Shown: positions 36,603-48,740, counted from the stretch's first letter. The stretch: DNA of 64,000 nt from Varroa destructor (GCF_002443255.2 NW_019211455.1:56920671-56984670); one strand, 5' to 3'. Notes: generated from the sequence alone by a model not told the origin. Numbers and translations: made by a program.

Positions 36603-36806
36603 TTAAGCAAGAACTACTAAATCATCTTCAATACTTCTCCGACGAGAAAAATCTCGATTGCTAGGGCAAAAATCTATTGGGATGAGGACCCTTAGTTTGT
36701 CCGCTGCTTCTTCAAAATTCAAAAAAAAAACCGACATCTTCAAAAATGTCGGGTAACTAATGAAGGTAGCGAATATTACGCTCCCGCTCTTGTAGTAGCG
36801 AAACAC
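36603..36806 (-). pseudogene. Possible RT-RNase H junction relic
   Basis: A 67-codon minus frame reads FEEAADKLRVLI and then RDFSRRRSIEDD. In gypsy pol the junction between reverse transcriptase and RNase H reads C-x-x-AF-x-x-LK-x-x-L followed by P-D-x-x-x-x-F-x-x-x-TDAS. The spacing agrees, but the match is loose. It may be coincidence. Confidence 0.22.
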
Positions 36807-38038
36807 TTCGAAAAATCTATATTATATATATATAAAAGAGCATTATATAAACAGTGTCGGGATCGCGGATCAATACTGTATTGAACAGAACGTTGCCTGT
36901 CCTCCGAGAAGACAAAAAAAACTGACGTGGAAAAAGTCCGAAATTGGATTTCTGACCATCCGATACTTTACGAAAAAAAAAAAACGTTTCTGAACAGCTA
37001 AATTGCCTATTACGGAGTTGTTTTTTTATGGTATCAATGAAAAAAATAATTTGAATAGGGTGATTGTTGAAGTTCAGCTAAATTAGTAGTGTCAGATGTC
37101 TCGATTAGCTAACGTTAGCACTTTTTATCGAAATATCCGTTTTTATTTAGCTGCAACTTACAAACAGGCAATATCACCTAGATGAAGGACGCTGTAAACG
37201 ATGCTAGCAATTCCACACAATCCGCTATGATTTCTTCGATAGATTAAGGACTACCATCGATGGCCCCTAACAAACATGCGTAATAATACCACACCTGATG
37301 CAACCATGTTCCAGGCACTAAATGCCAAATATATTATTACCTTTTCCATTACAATCGAGCCAGCAGGACAAGAAGCTAACGTTTTTGTTTGCGACTAACT
37401 GACACAGGGGCTCTGTGTGTATTGCATCATCAAATCTACTCCCGAAAATATACAGTCATTGCATCTCTAGACTTTCCTGAATAGAATATAAACCCTATTT
37501 TGTAATAGGTTTGTTCGACGCAGACGACCTATTGTTTCAGCTCGTTATAGTCTAACGAAGTTGCCGACAATCACATGGATTCATGTGCCTCAAGTAATGT
37601 ATGCCTAATCATCATAACTTTTCACTTGGAGATAACTTTTAAGCTCGTTTACGGACAAGCGCATGGATACTGAAACGAACTTAAAAGCTTCAAATTGTTT
37701 TGTTTAAGGGATGTGTGCTTCGTGTTTATTGATTCAACCAAGATTTATTTTCAGCACTTATCCGTAGCAAGCGAAATGTAGATCTACTAATTCATTTAAA
37801 TTTGAGGTGAGCGTTACGCCGCACTGCTGTACGTATGTGTAGAAGTATGCCAACTCCATCCCCTGTAAAAGCTTCGAATCTTTACAAGCCAAAAGATATA
37901 TTATCCATTTAATAGTTTACGTTACGATTTCATCTATCGATTATTAGTTTATTGGCAAACACAGGCTTGATGAGTAACAAGCGTAGGATTTGTAGTTCCT
38001 TACAAAGTCCACATTGCCTGTATCTTATACATATATAT

Positions 38039-38138
38039 NNNNNNNNNNNNNNNNNNNNNNNNNNNNNNNNNNNNNNNNNNNNNNNNNNNNNNNNNNNNNN
38101 NNNNNNNNNNNNNNNNNNNNNNNNNNNNNNNNNNNNNN
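38039..38138. other. Assembly gap (100 N)
   Basis: Exactly 100 N, the usual placeholder for a gap of unknown length. The left edge ends in a short (TA)n tract, a common cause of assembly breaks. Confidence 0.98.
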
Positions 38139-40337
38139 ATCAACGATGGGTTTTGCTCTTGTGCATTTAATTGTTTACATATTGTTCAAAAACAACAAAC
38201 GCATCCGAAACGGCTGGTTGCTTCAGGTACGGATAACATGTAACCCGTAAGTTTTACTATTCAATGCGTCTAGATATACTGATTTCAAGTGAGAAAAAGC
38301 TAAAATTACTCTAGAAATAACTCGTTGCTAATCCAGAAAATCGTCAATTTGGTCTGGGTTGCGTCCCACTTAACCAAAAGAAATTTAAACGGATAAACAA
38401 ACGAATCCAGTCTTTTGGAGGCGAGCGTCCCACTGAATTTGCTCAAGGCCAGGCAGCAGCGACCTCAGCGGAGGTCTATAAGCTAGATGCTGTAGTCAAA
38501 TAGCAACAATAATAGGTTTTTTTTTTGTTAATTATAGGTGTGACTACTGTTTGCATTCACTAGATAGGCAGTAGGTTTTTCCGATGGAGCTTCGCATCGT
38601 GTTGGCCAGTGCTTAATTATCAATATGCAATTGTATATTCGAATATAAGTGCAGTTCTTCTTGACGGACGTACGTCATTTTATCTTCGGCAGAAGAAAGT
38701 AGAAACATTTTTTACGTGTAAAATTACGTTGTAAAAAGTAACGCCAGATAATTAGAGTTCTGCGTCGAACCACGATCGCTTCGTTGACGTGTCTCCCGGG
38801 ACATCTCTTTGGCATTCATTTGCGGCTCGAGCCGAGGCATTGGCATAGTTTACAAGCAAACATTTCCGTTATGTTCTGCGGCATATTAGGTGTCTTTTCG
38901 TGTGTAGCAGTTCAGGCACAAAGCGGACAAGGGCCCGAACGTTTCATCATAGTCACAACGACTTTCTAATTCAGTAGTATTTCTTTGACGCATTTAGGAT
39001 AAACAAAGCCACTGCATGATACAACTAGCAAAAAACACTGCCGACTCAGAGCAGTCTCCTGTTCTATGAGGCCTCTCGGCACCTCTGTGTAACATTCGTT
39101 CAAGGACCTGACCCCACGAGCCTGATTGGCCTAATTGAAGAAAGCTTTACACATTGCTTTTTTATTCTTCGGGTTTTTACTGTATTGGTCGAAATAAGTC
39201 TATGGCCGACATGCTTGTAGGCCACTTTATGTCCTTAAGTGTACAAGATTACCGCTATGCCGTCACGAGTACGTACCAAGTAAACGCAAGCTTTAGCTGA
39301 ACGCAAGCACTTATTGAAGCAAGGAACATATACAACCTGAGATGGAAGCTGCCTGGTCAATACTGATAATATTCTCACTGATTAAGCATATGGGGTTAAC
39401 TAACGATTTCTAGAGGACGCCCACAACAAGATACTTGATATTGTACGTTACTTAGAGGCGTACTTGTAGAAAATAATCTGAATACTGCACCCATAACACA
39501 GATATATACAGAACTGGTACAAGACTGATACCTTCTACTTAGTCTGTTCTTGATAATAATCAAAAGTCACCAATTTTTCAGATAGCTACGCGAATGGACC
39601 AGCGGTACGTGAGGACACGTTATGAGTACGTCCCTTTTGAATGACTAGTTTTTAATGAGTATTTGTTTTTGGTCTGTTAGTTAAAATATATTAAATACGT
39701 TTTAAAACGCCACAATCTAATACCAATATATGTTAAATAGATCTCAATTATCAACCCAATTATTGAAAGATACTTAAACAGCGGGTTAGATTTTTTTAGG
39801 CTAAGTGCAGCTTGGCTCTTCAACATCTTGGTTTTTACACTCATCAACAGCTGCAAAGGTAAATGGACAAGGGCAAACAATTAGAATTACTTGAAGATCA
39901 AGGTAGCTTTTGGTTGACAGTAACATCGGCGCACGCAGTGTTCTTTTGGAACGTAGTTATAACGGGTCCTATGCAACCCTCTAGCTATTCCTTCTACACG
40001 CATAAAATATTCTCTAGATGCCTAGTAAATAATTTTTAGGCCTCAATTTTCGTAATGTACTTTTAAGATAAACTGATGCAATTTTTTTTTTATCTGTTAA
40101 AATATCGCGGGGCAAAATTGCATGCTTAGCCTCTGATCGTACTTTTCATTTGAATCACAAGTAGGTTTTTACAGCCGTCTGATATGACACCCGTTAAAAC
40201 GAACGGTTTAGGATTAGTGCTGCAAGTCTCGGTCGCAAGGAAGTAGTTGTTCGATTTGTACTATACTGCTATCTTCTATAATATCTGTAAAACTCACGAT
40301 GGAGGTAAGCTTTTGATCAGATGTGATTAGTATTTGA
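38139..40337. other. Intergenic, no gene seen
   Basis: AT-rich. The 61-codon frame at 38784-38969 (+) lies in a small GC-richer patch and ends in a hydrophobic stretch, but it is not recognised. Confidence 0.45.
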
Positions 40338-41062
40338 GTGATCTCTGTGTCAACCGGAAATAGGGTGTCTTTGCGACGCTCGCCTTCAAAACAACCTGGC
40401 AATTCCGAACAAATTCAAAAAGCTTTGATCGCGAGAACAGCAGAGCTACCTAACGATACTGCACGACCTAGAATCTTTGAGCTACGAATTGGACAGCGTA
40501 GCGTGATTCAGCGAGAATGACAAAGCACTCATGAATACATCACCATGACGGATGAGATCCTCCAAGGAATAGTCAGCACGAGTCAACGACCGTCTAAATT
40601 GCATCTGTCAAATCGAGCTTGTTGGAGATCGGTCGCCAAATTCAAAACGGTGGCGACAAGCCCGGCCGCTCCCCGTCGGCCAACGACGGCGATCGACCCG
40701 AACGGTTGTTCTACATATACTGCCGGATGTACGAGTTTGTTGGATATTACTGCAAAGATGTCGGAAGAGAAAGCGAACAGTTACGAGATGTGGTGGGTCC
40801 AGCTCACTATATAAATCTGTGGATCGCAACGAATGGGGCCGATGTCGTTCATGCGCTGTCCAAGTACTACGCGAGACCCCGAAACGGTCCGTCCCGATTC
40901 TTGCGCTGGTCGACGATAACTCTACGATACCTTTGCAACTATTCGACGACAGTTTTGGGCCATCGAACGAAGACGAGAAGAAGGCGCGATAACAAGCGTC
41001 ATGACTGGACCTCCGGTAAGGCACCAGTCTTTACTGCGCGTGAGTTAGTGAAAGCGGCGTAG
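40338..41062 (+). other. Unidentified GC-rich island, possibly coding
   Basis: From about 40573 to 41062 all three plus frames and one minus frame are largely open. The frame ending at 41062 (from 40596 after a stop) has the most G/C third positions in its first half and reads ERLFYIYCRMYEFVGYYC and later GPAHYINLWIATNGADVVHA. Another plus frame ends with a protein-like acidic stretch (LVDDNSTIPLQLFDDSF) at a stop near 41001. The switch of plausible frame suggests an old coding sequence with an indel, or an exon whose true frame I cannot choose. A GTAAGG donor lies at 41016. No family is recognised. It is followed 0.6 kb downstream by the ABHD11-like relic. Confidence 0.28.
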
Positions 41063-41680
41063 CGAATCATACTGTCAACGAAAACGGCTCGTGTCTCCTC
41101 GAATTTCGTACTTAGGGTACTAGAGTTAGATCGGCCCTGCCGACTATCATTATTTTCGATTTTGGGAAGCGAGAATATCGTTCTTTTTCTGGGCGATGGC
41201 AGAGAAGCTACCGAGGCAGAGACACGGTGCTCAGGAAAATTAGCGGTGCGTCACTACCAACCCTTTTGCTTCTGTATGCGTGCCTACGAAAATAATTGTC
41301 TGCTGGTCGACAAAGTCAATAATAATAACAGTCTATCAACACAAACAACATTTATCAAACGAACACTTAGGACACACGTTACAAACAGTTTGCACGAATA
41401 ACAAGGCCAACTATCAAAACAAACGTACCCAAACGTAAAATGAACTCGGTTCCTATTGTCGAACAAGTGGGACGACGGGTCCTCGAGCTGAAGCGACGAC
41501 AACGTTCCTTTACAGGAGCTGTGAACATCGACCGTCGAAATGCAGTGGACATTTCTATCCCGGCGACATTTAAGAATTAAATTGTTGTACGCTTAAAAAT
41601 GCCACGTTCTATTTTGTTAAAGGCCGAAGGTCGCGGGTGGTGTTTGTGCAACGAGAAACCACCGTACTACTGGCTGTTTA

Positions 41681-42090
41681 ATTCCATTAACCGTTTTATA
41701 TGCAGTTGCGCTGATCGCACCGACGATGCGAACCGCGTCAATTATGGCTACGCATGGTTCTAAGTACGCCACAACCAGAGAGAGCATTATCCCAAACTGA
41801 TTCAGTGACGATGTTTTTTTAATTCGGGATTAATCGAACAGCTGCCAGGTATTCCTTGAAAACTTCTTGAACACGAAATAGCTAAGAGGCATATAGTGTT
41901 TGCCCATCGCGACAAACTACGCGTCGCTAGGACGCACGACGACTTAATTTGCTCTCTTAGATACATGATTTCGAGATCGAGCCAGCAATCGACGGCTATA
42001 GAACAATACAAAGAATATCCGCAATTTCGCTCATGACCATCAATTGGCCGGTCGATCTCTGGGCGGCAAGGTTGCAATGTGCTTGCTAAA
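41681..42090 (+). pseudogene. ABHD11-like alpha/beta hydrolase pseudogene
   Basis: Three blocks follow each other in the order and at about the spacing of ABHD11-type hydrolases. At 41681-41765 IPLTVLYAV, then SIMATHGSKYATTRESI, resembles (V/I)-P-L-x-(Y/F), then PI-(V/I)-x-x-HG-LFGSK-x-NW-x-S. At 41880-41940, in another frame, RHIVFAHRDKL then THDD resembles R-x-(V/I)-x-x-VDARNHG-x-S-x-H-x-x-x. At 42026-42079, back in the first frame, AGRSLGGKVAM is nearly the nucleophile elbow GHS-(M/L)-GGKVAM, with the catalytic Ser present. Two frameshifts and several stops make it a pseudogene. No exon boundaries were evident, so a retrocopy is possible. Confidence 0.42.
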
Positions 42091-42230
42091 AGACATTGTC
42101 CAATTTAGAAGCTGGCTTTTGTGGACCAAGAAAAGATAATTGCTAGGTGGTTTTGTCACAGTTGGTTTGTCAGTAACCGTTTCGGGGTATGTGCCGCCCG
42201 TGAAGGCGTCAATTGAGTGCTGCAGATGAG

Positions 42231-42231
<1 letters not shown>

Positions 42232-42304
<73 letters not shown>

Positions 42305-42327
42305 CCCCTCCCTCTCTCTCTCTCTGT
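42232..42327. repeat. Compound microsatellite (CT)n(TA)n(CT)n
   Basis: About 14 CT units run directly into about 21 TA units (42259-42301), followed by an imperfect CT-rich tail. All frames through it are artefactual Leu-Ser and Tyr-Ile runs. Confidence 0.95.
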
Positions 42328-42870
42328 CTAAGGCAGCGAAGAACAGAGAGCGTCTCTGGTCAGCTGAAGCATTCGCAGTTTTACCTGCTTCTTACTCTGG
42401 TTCTGTAGACAATGCTGTAGACAATGTTAAGGTATCTCATTGCGACTTTTAGTAAAAGTACGCATAACTGATACCTGCTAGCCGGGCAATTTAAACCTAG
42501 ATATGGTTGCGCTGGTGCTGGGTTTCCGTCGGCACTGCATCACACTGTCAATATGGTGCATCTCCTGTCTGAACGGCGCGCCAGACAAAGAACCTATGGC
42601 CTACCACCTGCACACTTTCGGAACTGCAAGCTAATGAGCCTTTGCCGCTGCGACATATCAGCAGTTATTGATGGTAGCAACTACTGCGCGCTTCTTATGG
42701 CTAAATAGTGAACTGCGTTCTGGTATCTTTAAAGCTCGCATCGTAAAGCAACTCCAAGTGAGCTTTGATCCGACACTCCATTACATGGACGGACAAAACG
42801 TCGTCGCGCTTGTAAGTATCCGTCTATAACTGCGTCGTGGCAATTCAACAGCGTACAGCATCTGAACTGC

Positions 42871-43090
42871 GTGTTGCTGAAAAAACGGATATCATTGACC
42901 TACGTAACGTCATCAGGCGACGTCGTCCAAGACCTGCAGTGGTGCTTTGGACCTTTTTGGCTCGCTGAGCCTGAAAGCAGGCTACTGGTGCAAACGGGAC
43001 AACCTCAGCGACGTTTGAGCGGCGGTCACGACCCTTCCCGTACCAGTTCGGTAGTGATGGAGCCGTACAAACATATACTGTAAAAACAGT
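42871..43090 (+). pseudogene. Ty3/gypsy-like reverse transcriptase relic
   Basis: At 42944-42987 the plus strand reads ALDLFGSLSLKAGYW, matching the palm motif A region ALDGA-x-x-FS-x-LDLK-(S/A)-GYW. The catalytic Asp of LDLK is Ser here. About 60 bases on, in other frames, FPYQF and VVMEPY fit the following G-LYQF-x-VMPFGL motif, so frameshifts separate the pieces. No YxDD box was found further downstream. Confidence 0.48.
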
Positions 43091-43249
43091 AAAAACGCGA
43101 AAGTCACTAGACTGCGCAGCCGTTCATACCGTTCAAAGACGCCGATATACTTCGATAGCGGTCTGAAAAATGTACGAAAATCGAAGATCTGTACCGTACA
43201 CGCTCCAGGGGTCGCAACGTTTAGTGTAGCTGTCCGCACGTGCAGTTTG

Positions 43250-44980
43250 ACCCTTCGCTATCAATTTTATTATTTAGTGCATATTGTATATATATAGACT
43301 GTCAATCAAATCGGGAAGACGATGCTTATGGTTTCCGCTCATAGCAACAGGGACTACAGGAAATATTACTTTAACTACAGAACAGTAATTGCGGTTTAGC
43401 ACATTGTGTATTGTATTATGGAGCATTTTGGACGCCAAATAGCCATCGCCGAAGCAGCGGCGATAGCAGACTATACCGCAGATGGACGAAGATTTTTGAC
43501 AACGTCTTCAATAACATGTTTTTCATATATAGATAATTATTTATTCTAGAGGGACAACAGTGGACCTATAGCAGACAACACACAGCCCTTCCCCCCCCCT
43601 TCCCCAAACCACCTCCCAAATAATTTATTAGATAGAGAGGCCAAGTTATGACATCTAGAGCTGCGCAATGATGCCGTAAATTGTATGGATTGGATCGTTA
43701 CTGTAACGTAGACGCGACCGATCGAACTCGACGCTGATGAACTGCGCATAAAGGTACCTTACGTACTTAGGGTCTTATATATGCCACAAAGCTCAAATGA
43801 CACTACTGAACAATTCGTTAGATATTTATGCCTGAACTAGTCTAATTTAGATATGCACTCGTAAATAGGACTAGCATAGTAAAGCCGTACGTAATGGAGT
43901 TTTGAAGGCTATAGTCAATGGACCGAAAGCACGTCATACTGTGTTTCCAGTCTAGCTTACTTCCATTATACATTGTTAGTACAGGTCGGCCGAATCATCT
44001 TTCAGACTTCTGCTAAATCTTATGGTAAATCGGAGCAGTGTTACACTATCTGACTAAAATTATACGTTATAATATTTTCATGCGTATAGACGATTCTCGT
44101 CAGGACATAGTCATGAGCTCCGATCGTCTGAAGTCGTAAAACACTTTTTTTCTTGCAAGAATACATTAAATAGTTGAAATATGCTAAGACGATACACTTC
44201 CATTCTACATAGGACCCACCCTGAAAAGGTCCGTTTGGAACATTTACGGACGATATGTCCTTTATATATATATATAGAAATGTATGTATTTGAAGTTTTT
44301 CTAAACAGAAACCCATACTGCTTCGAAGAGCATATATCTCGCTTGATATGCTCTATCGCAACGTGTAGGTTACTCAATAATCAACTACACTGTTTCTAGA
44401 AAAAGAGATCGCTCTTCCCTCTTGCGTGTATTATGCGTCTTAGTACCATAACTAATATCATTATTGAGCCGTTACTCGGACTCTAGGACGCCCCGAGGCA
44501 CCGCGTTTCGTTAGACAGCTATTGAGCTATGTATGTAATAGTTCATTTGTAGGTTCTCGAAAGTACATTCTGGTCGTTATTTTACTTTTTGTGTTAAATA
44601 TATTCCTGCTAAATAGATTAAGCGAAAGGATTTGGTGGTTTACAAAACCCAGAGTTGTTGTTAGCGTAATTTTAGTGGAATTCTGTTCGCGCTAACTTCG
44701 AATACATATAGAAGTTATATTAAGTTTGAGGTGAGGCTTATCCAATTGAACGCTGGTGGCGCATTGAATCGTACGCCAACTATTTCATATATAATATTAC
44801 ACATTGGGTTTAGACTATCGTACGGACAATCCTATCAATCTAATAAGCAAAACGATATTAAGTCCACAAACATATATACAGCCACTTCTTTGGACAAGCC
44901 AGAAGTAAGAAAGAAGAACGCGAGCTGATTAGATTCCCTTCATATTTGCACAGACAACTAAGACAAATAGCACCCCTTCT
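43250..44980. other. Intergenic, no gene seen
   Basis: AT-rich with short frames only. A C-rich patch (nine C then CTTCCCC) is at 43590-43607. No recognised feature. Confidence 0.45.
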
Positions 44981-44988
44981 GAAGAATA

Positions 44989-45129
44989 GAGTTTAAGAGA
45001 CTTGATGCAGCCGCTATTGGGCTGGGGCAAAGGCTCTACTTCGTAGAGAGGGACGGAGAAATCGAGCAGGCTACAGCTAGAGCAAGCTCAGAGGCAGTCT
45101 TCCTTTTGTTCGAGTATTGCCTTGACTAA
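44989..45129 (+). pseudogene. RNase H relic of a Ty3/gypsy element
   Basis: A 46-codon open stretch (no ATG needed) reads KRLDAAAIGLGQRL and then VERDGEIEQATA. It matches the start of gypsy RNase H: (E/V)-TDAS-x-x-G-(I/L)-G-x-VL, about six residues, (N/D)G-x-E-x-P-(I/V)-A-(Y/F). The first catalytic Asp is kept, but the frame ends after EYCLD. It has no recognisable RT before it. Confidence 0.47.
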
Positions 45130-45420
45130 CATGTCCTCTATTTTCAGTCAGAAGGCGCTGCCTCGAAACGTTGTGGACTCTGCCCACTGCTGCGGTTACT
45201 CACACTGATCCATTGATACGTTGATAGAACGGCAAGCTTAAACATTTCTTGAAATAACCAAAACGTTAAATCATTAGAGTTTACAGGCCTCATTTGCTGT
45301 CGCAAAACATACTCAATTTATATGCTATTCTAATATAATTCTAATTATACTTTAATTATATGAATAAAACGTTTCTCATAGGGGAGCTTCACAAATTTTC
45401 TTGTCTGAGAATTTAGCTAA

Positions 45421-45442
45421 GCTAGCTAGCTAGCTAGCTAGC
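45421..45442. repeat. Self-complementary (GCTA)n repeat
   Basis: Five and a half perfect GCTA units. The tetramer array is its own reverse complement, so it can extrude as a hairpin. Confidence 0.95.
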
Positions 45443-45734
45443 GAATTAGTCTGAGACGACATTATTCAATTAACATAGTAAAGATGATCAAAAACAAGTA
45501 ACTTATACGGCTGAGCGTTTGGCTGAGGGGATATGAGATCGTTAGTTGAATGCGTTCTGACATTTTATCAGAATATAGCTTACATTTTTTTAGCTATAAT
45601 ATTATACCTTAATCTGTTGTATAACTGATAAGCTCGAACGAACACAATGTCTTTACCCAAAGTCCCCCAGCGCTTTCTAACATTCTATTAATTAAATTTT
45701 AAGCCATATTAGAATATAATGAATAGTACAAATA

Positions 45735-46010
45735 TTATAAAGACCGCTCAGTGGGGTTATTAAAAATATAGCTTTTCAAATTACGGTAGAATGCTAATGC
45801 AGAGTTATTTTCATCATCATATGTAAAAATTAAGCTGTACCCTCGTAGGCCACTGTACAACAGCATTGTCGTATGTTGGAACGCATTGTTGAAATGGCGA
45901 TATCCAAAACCTTCTCTTGAGCATTCTTCTACTGGGTGCTTAATGATGGCATTAATCTCGATGGCCCTTGGCGTATGACCATGACAAGCTTCTAGAACAA
46001 AACTACAAGA
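45735..46010 (-). pseudogene. Ty3/gypsy-like reverse transcriptase relic with YxDD-like box
   Basis: On the minus strand the frame runs INAIIKHPVEECSREGFGY, then FNNAFQ, then GLRGYSLIFTYDDE. This follows T-A-(I/F)-x-TPFG-x-(Y/F)-E-F-x-RMPFGL-x-NA-x-x-TFQ, then L-x-G-(6-8)-Y-(I/L)-DD at the right distances, in one uninterrupted frame. The two catalytic Asp residues survive (TYDDE), although the flanking aromatic spacing is shifted by one. Upstream on the same strand a (TA)n tract interrupts the frame and then comes a possible protease relic. The copy is truncated. Confidence 0.55.
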
Positions 46011-46047
46011 GGGATTCCCCGTCGGACGCAGCGTTGTCGCACATAAA

Positions 46048-46052
<5 letters not shown>

Positions 46053-46094
<42 letters not shown>
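46053..46094. repeat. (TA)n microsatellite
   Basis: About 21 TA units, lying inside the otherwise open minus-strand frame of the reverse transcriptase relic, where it encodes a Tyr-Ile run. Confidence 0.95.
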
Positions 46095-46096
<2 letters not shown>

Positions 46097-46247
46097 AAAC
46101 GAACCAGAGGGTTTGTCGTACACGCGTAACTCCACCAGCCACTGCCATATTTATCGATATTGAGCACATGTTAAGGACGCTGCTGTACCAAGAGTGGTTT
46201 GGTCTGCATTTCTCTATCTATATTCGATCAGACGATAAAGGAACAAG

Positions 46248-46505
46248 CTACCGAACATAGCGAATGCCACTTAATAGTCTAAATTGTTTTTTTCTTGTGT
46301 CAGTATCAGCCCGTTGAAGCACTGAAGCAGCAACAACAACAACGAAATCCTTTCTTCTTTTGGAGAAACAATATAAGAGTATTTCTCTGCAACGATGACC
46401 AACAAATAGTGAACCATTGGCATTAGGTACTTCTTTTTGTTGCTTTATTTCGCAGCTCTCAGTTGCAAAAAAATACTCGGGGTGGCTTGTTTCTAAATTG
46501 AGCAC
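46248..46505 (-). pseudogene. Possible retroelement protease relic
   Basis: An 85-codon minus frame contains RRKDFVVVVAASVLQRADTD. Gypsy aspartic proteases have F-L-(V/I)-DTGA-x-(V/I)-S-(V/I)-L-P followed by a basic stretch. Position and hydrophobic pattern agree, but the catalytic DTG is replaced by VVA. It lies upstream, on the same strand, of the RT relic at 45735-46010, in the normal protease-RT order, which is the main argument. Confidence 0.25.
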
Positions 46506-46509
46506 TGCG

Positions 46510-48737
46510 GGATTCTCCCATTAATATGGGTCTTGCTAGACTTTATCTAGAGCCTTTCCAAGTGATAGCTCAATTTTCCTTCATTTCTTTTTCCTAGATA
46601 TTAAAATCTAGCGATAATTTTTACCATCGCTAAAATTCAAATCAGCGTGACAACAATCTTGTTAGTTATAGTTTCCATGGCAACGCAATTAAAGGCATGC
46701 CCATTAGCCTCCAGGCCACGCCGAAATGGGTCAGTTTTGTACAAGTCGTTTGGCGGTATAGCCGAAGCCAGCCATGATAGGCTAGATAATTCTCACCTAA
46801 ACTCTCAGGAATAGTGTTCTAGGACAATAGCCTTGTATTTGAGAGAGAGGTGTAAGAAACAAATAGTTTTCACCAGCGTTATCAATGGAGCTCGAAAGCG
46901 CTAATGGTGACTGATGATTTCCTAAAACGATGGCTGAAACTAGAGCTTCTAATTTAACACAAGGCATTACGTTTTTTTTCAGCTAGAAAAATTTCTAGTT
47001 AACAAAATTGGTTGAGTTGGTGTAAACGTGCTACGTAAATGTGCAACGTACTCTATTTTGACGTGTCACGTTGATACATTAGACTATTCCATAGATGTAA
47101 TTATATTCTCGCGGGCTCAAGATACGCTCGTCTGTACACTGAGTCCTGACACATAAATAGAGTAAATCTGAAGAAACCTTTTTGGGTCGAACCGCGACCC
47201 AATATGCGGTACAATCTATTTAGTGAATTCATTATACAATGAGTCAGTTATACTGTAAACATAACTGTTGCCCTCGTTATCTACGCAACTGATGATGATT
47301 GAATAAAGCATTTCTGTTTCAGTGGGCCGTCAGATAAGAAAGGTCTTTACATCATTTTTATTCGATTGTTACGACTGTGGTAGAGTTTGTTGCTGCTACA
47401 ACAAAAGGTCAATGCGACCCAATGGATTTTCTACACGATGTTATTGCATCAGACTACTCATAAATTTAATTTTCCATCAAAGCGCGAACATTTCCTACAA
47501 CGTATAACAATAGGCGTGCGGGTCAATGAACAACCGTTTTCTCCGCAACAAATACTTTTCAAGCTTTCCGCTTTCCTCTTTGTATTCGATCATATTGAGA
47601 AACCTTGTCACTTCTCTAGTTTTCGCTTCTTGCTCCGCAATATAGAACAAAATATGAGATACTGTTTAACAAGGTTTGCCCTAGGCGTTTACGCAACGAG
47701 CGACTGAATGGCTCGAGCCTGAGACAAATGACGCATTGCGGAAAATGAAGAGAGCTGTCGACTTCATTAGAGCCATTTGGTATAAATAACAAACACAAAC
47801 AATCTGGCTATTGAAGTGAAACGCATGGGAAATGCGACCTTGAACAATGTGAAACAAGCCAAAACAAAAATTATGCCGCGGAAGCGCACGTTCTCCAAAG
47901 TAATAAGCATGCTTGCTGTTGAAGCTTTATTGATACGCTTACACGATTGTGGGACGGCGCCATTGAATGTAACTAAATCATAGAAAACAATTTAGCTTGG
48001 CCTAACCGTGCACTCACTGTATTCGGAGCAAGACAAATATGTACTGAGCCCTTGAATTATAAAGTGCTGTCAAAGAATATAAAATGTCCCTTAATCGTAA
48101 ATTATGTGCACAGGACGCAGGGTTTGTCATTTAAAAATTACCGTTAGTAGAACAGCTCTCATTGTTTTAATCTTTTGTATTTCAAACCAAGCCATTGTAT
48201 TTTCGAACGACACATCGGCCTGCGATGATTAGCCTAATCGACAACTAACCGAGTCCTTAAGAGTTTCAATGGCTGAATAGGTTTGGAAATAGAACGTTTT
48301 TTCGCAACTTGGCATCCGGCCTACAGGCCCTGACTTCTATTTCCGAGATGCTATTAGAACAAATAGGCCGTCAACTTTCGATACGTAGGCATGGATCTTC
48401 GACTGGCGTCCAATTGATTAATACTATAATAAGAATGAACCTCGCTTCGATAGACAAACAGGTTGATACGGCAATTTTATAAAGGTGCGCACCGTACATA
48501 GAACAATAGAATTAAGGCCTAAATGCATGTGGCCGATTAGAGATTATCTGATGCGGAATAACCCGCGATAGCCTAGTCCCAGATAACCAATACATATGTT
48601 AGCTTATTTGTTTAGAGCTAAATATACTGTTTATAATATTTGTGGAAAAATTAGTGTGTCTGGTTTACCAGCCTATATCAACTGTGAGATCGTTTAGGCT
48701 AGGGCAACACTTTAATCGAAAAATGCATGACGTCATC

Positions 48738-48740
<3 letters not shown>
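46510..48740. other. Intergenic, no gene seen
   Basis: AT-rich. Overlapping plus frames at 47322-47707 follow a good acceptor-like TTTCTGTTTCAG (ending 47321), but the frame entered first stops soon and the product (106 codons in another frame) is not recognised. Confidence 0.4.

Noticed and set aside
41802..42077. 91-codon minus-strand frame
   Set aside because: Antisense shadow of the ABHD11-like relic; the plus-strand reading has the recognisable motifs.
42213..42452. Leu-Ser and Tyr-Ile repeat proteins
   Set aside because: They are translations of the compound CT/TA microsatellite.
47322..47707. Overlapping plus frames after an acceptor-like site
   Set aside because: The acceptor opens into a frame that soon stops, and the longer frame has no splice entry or known motif.
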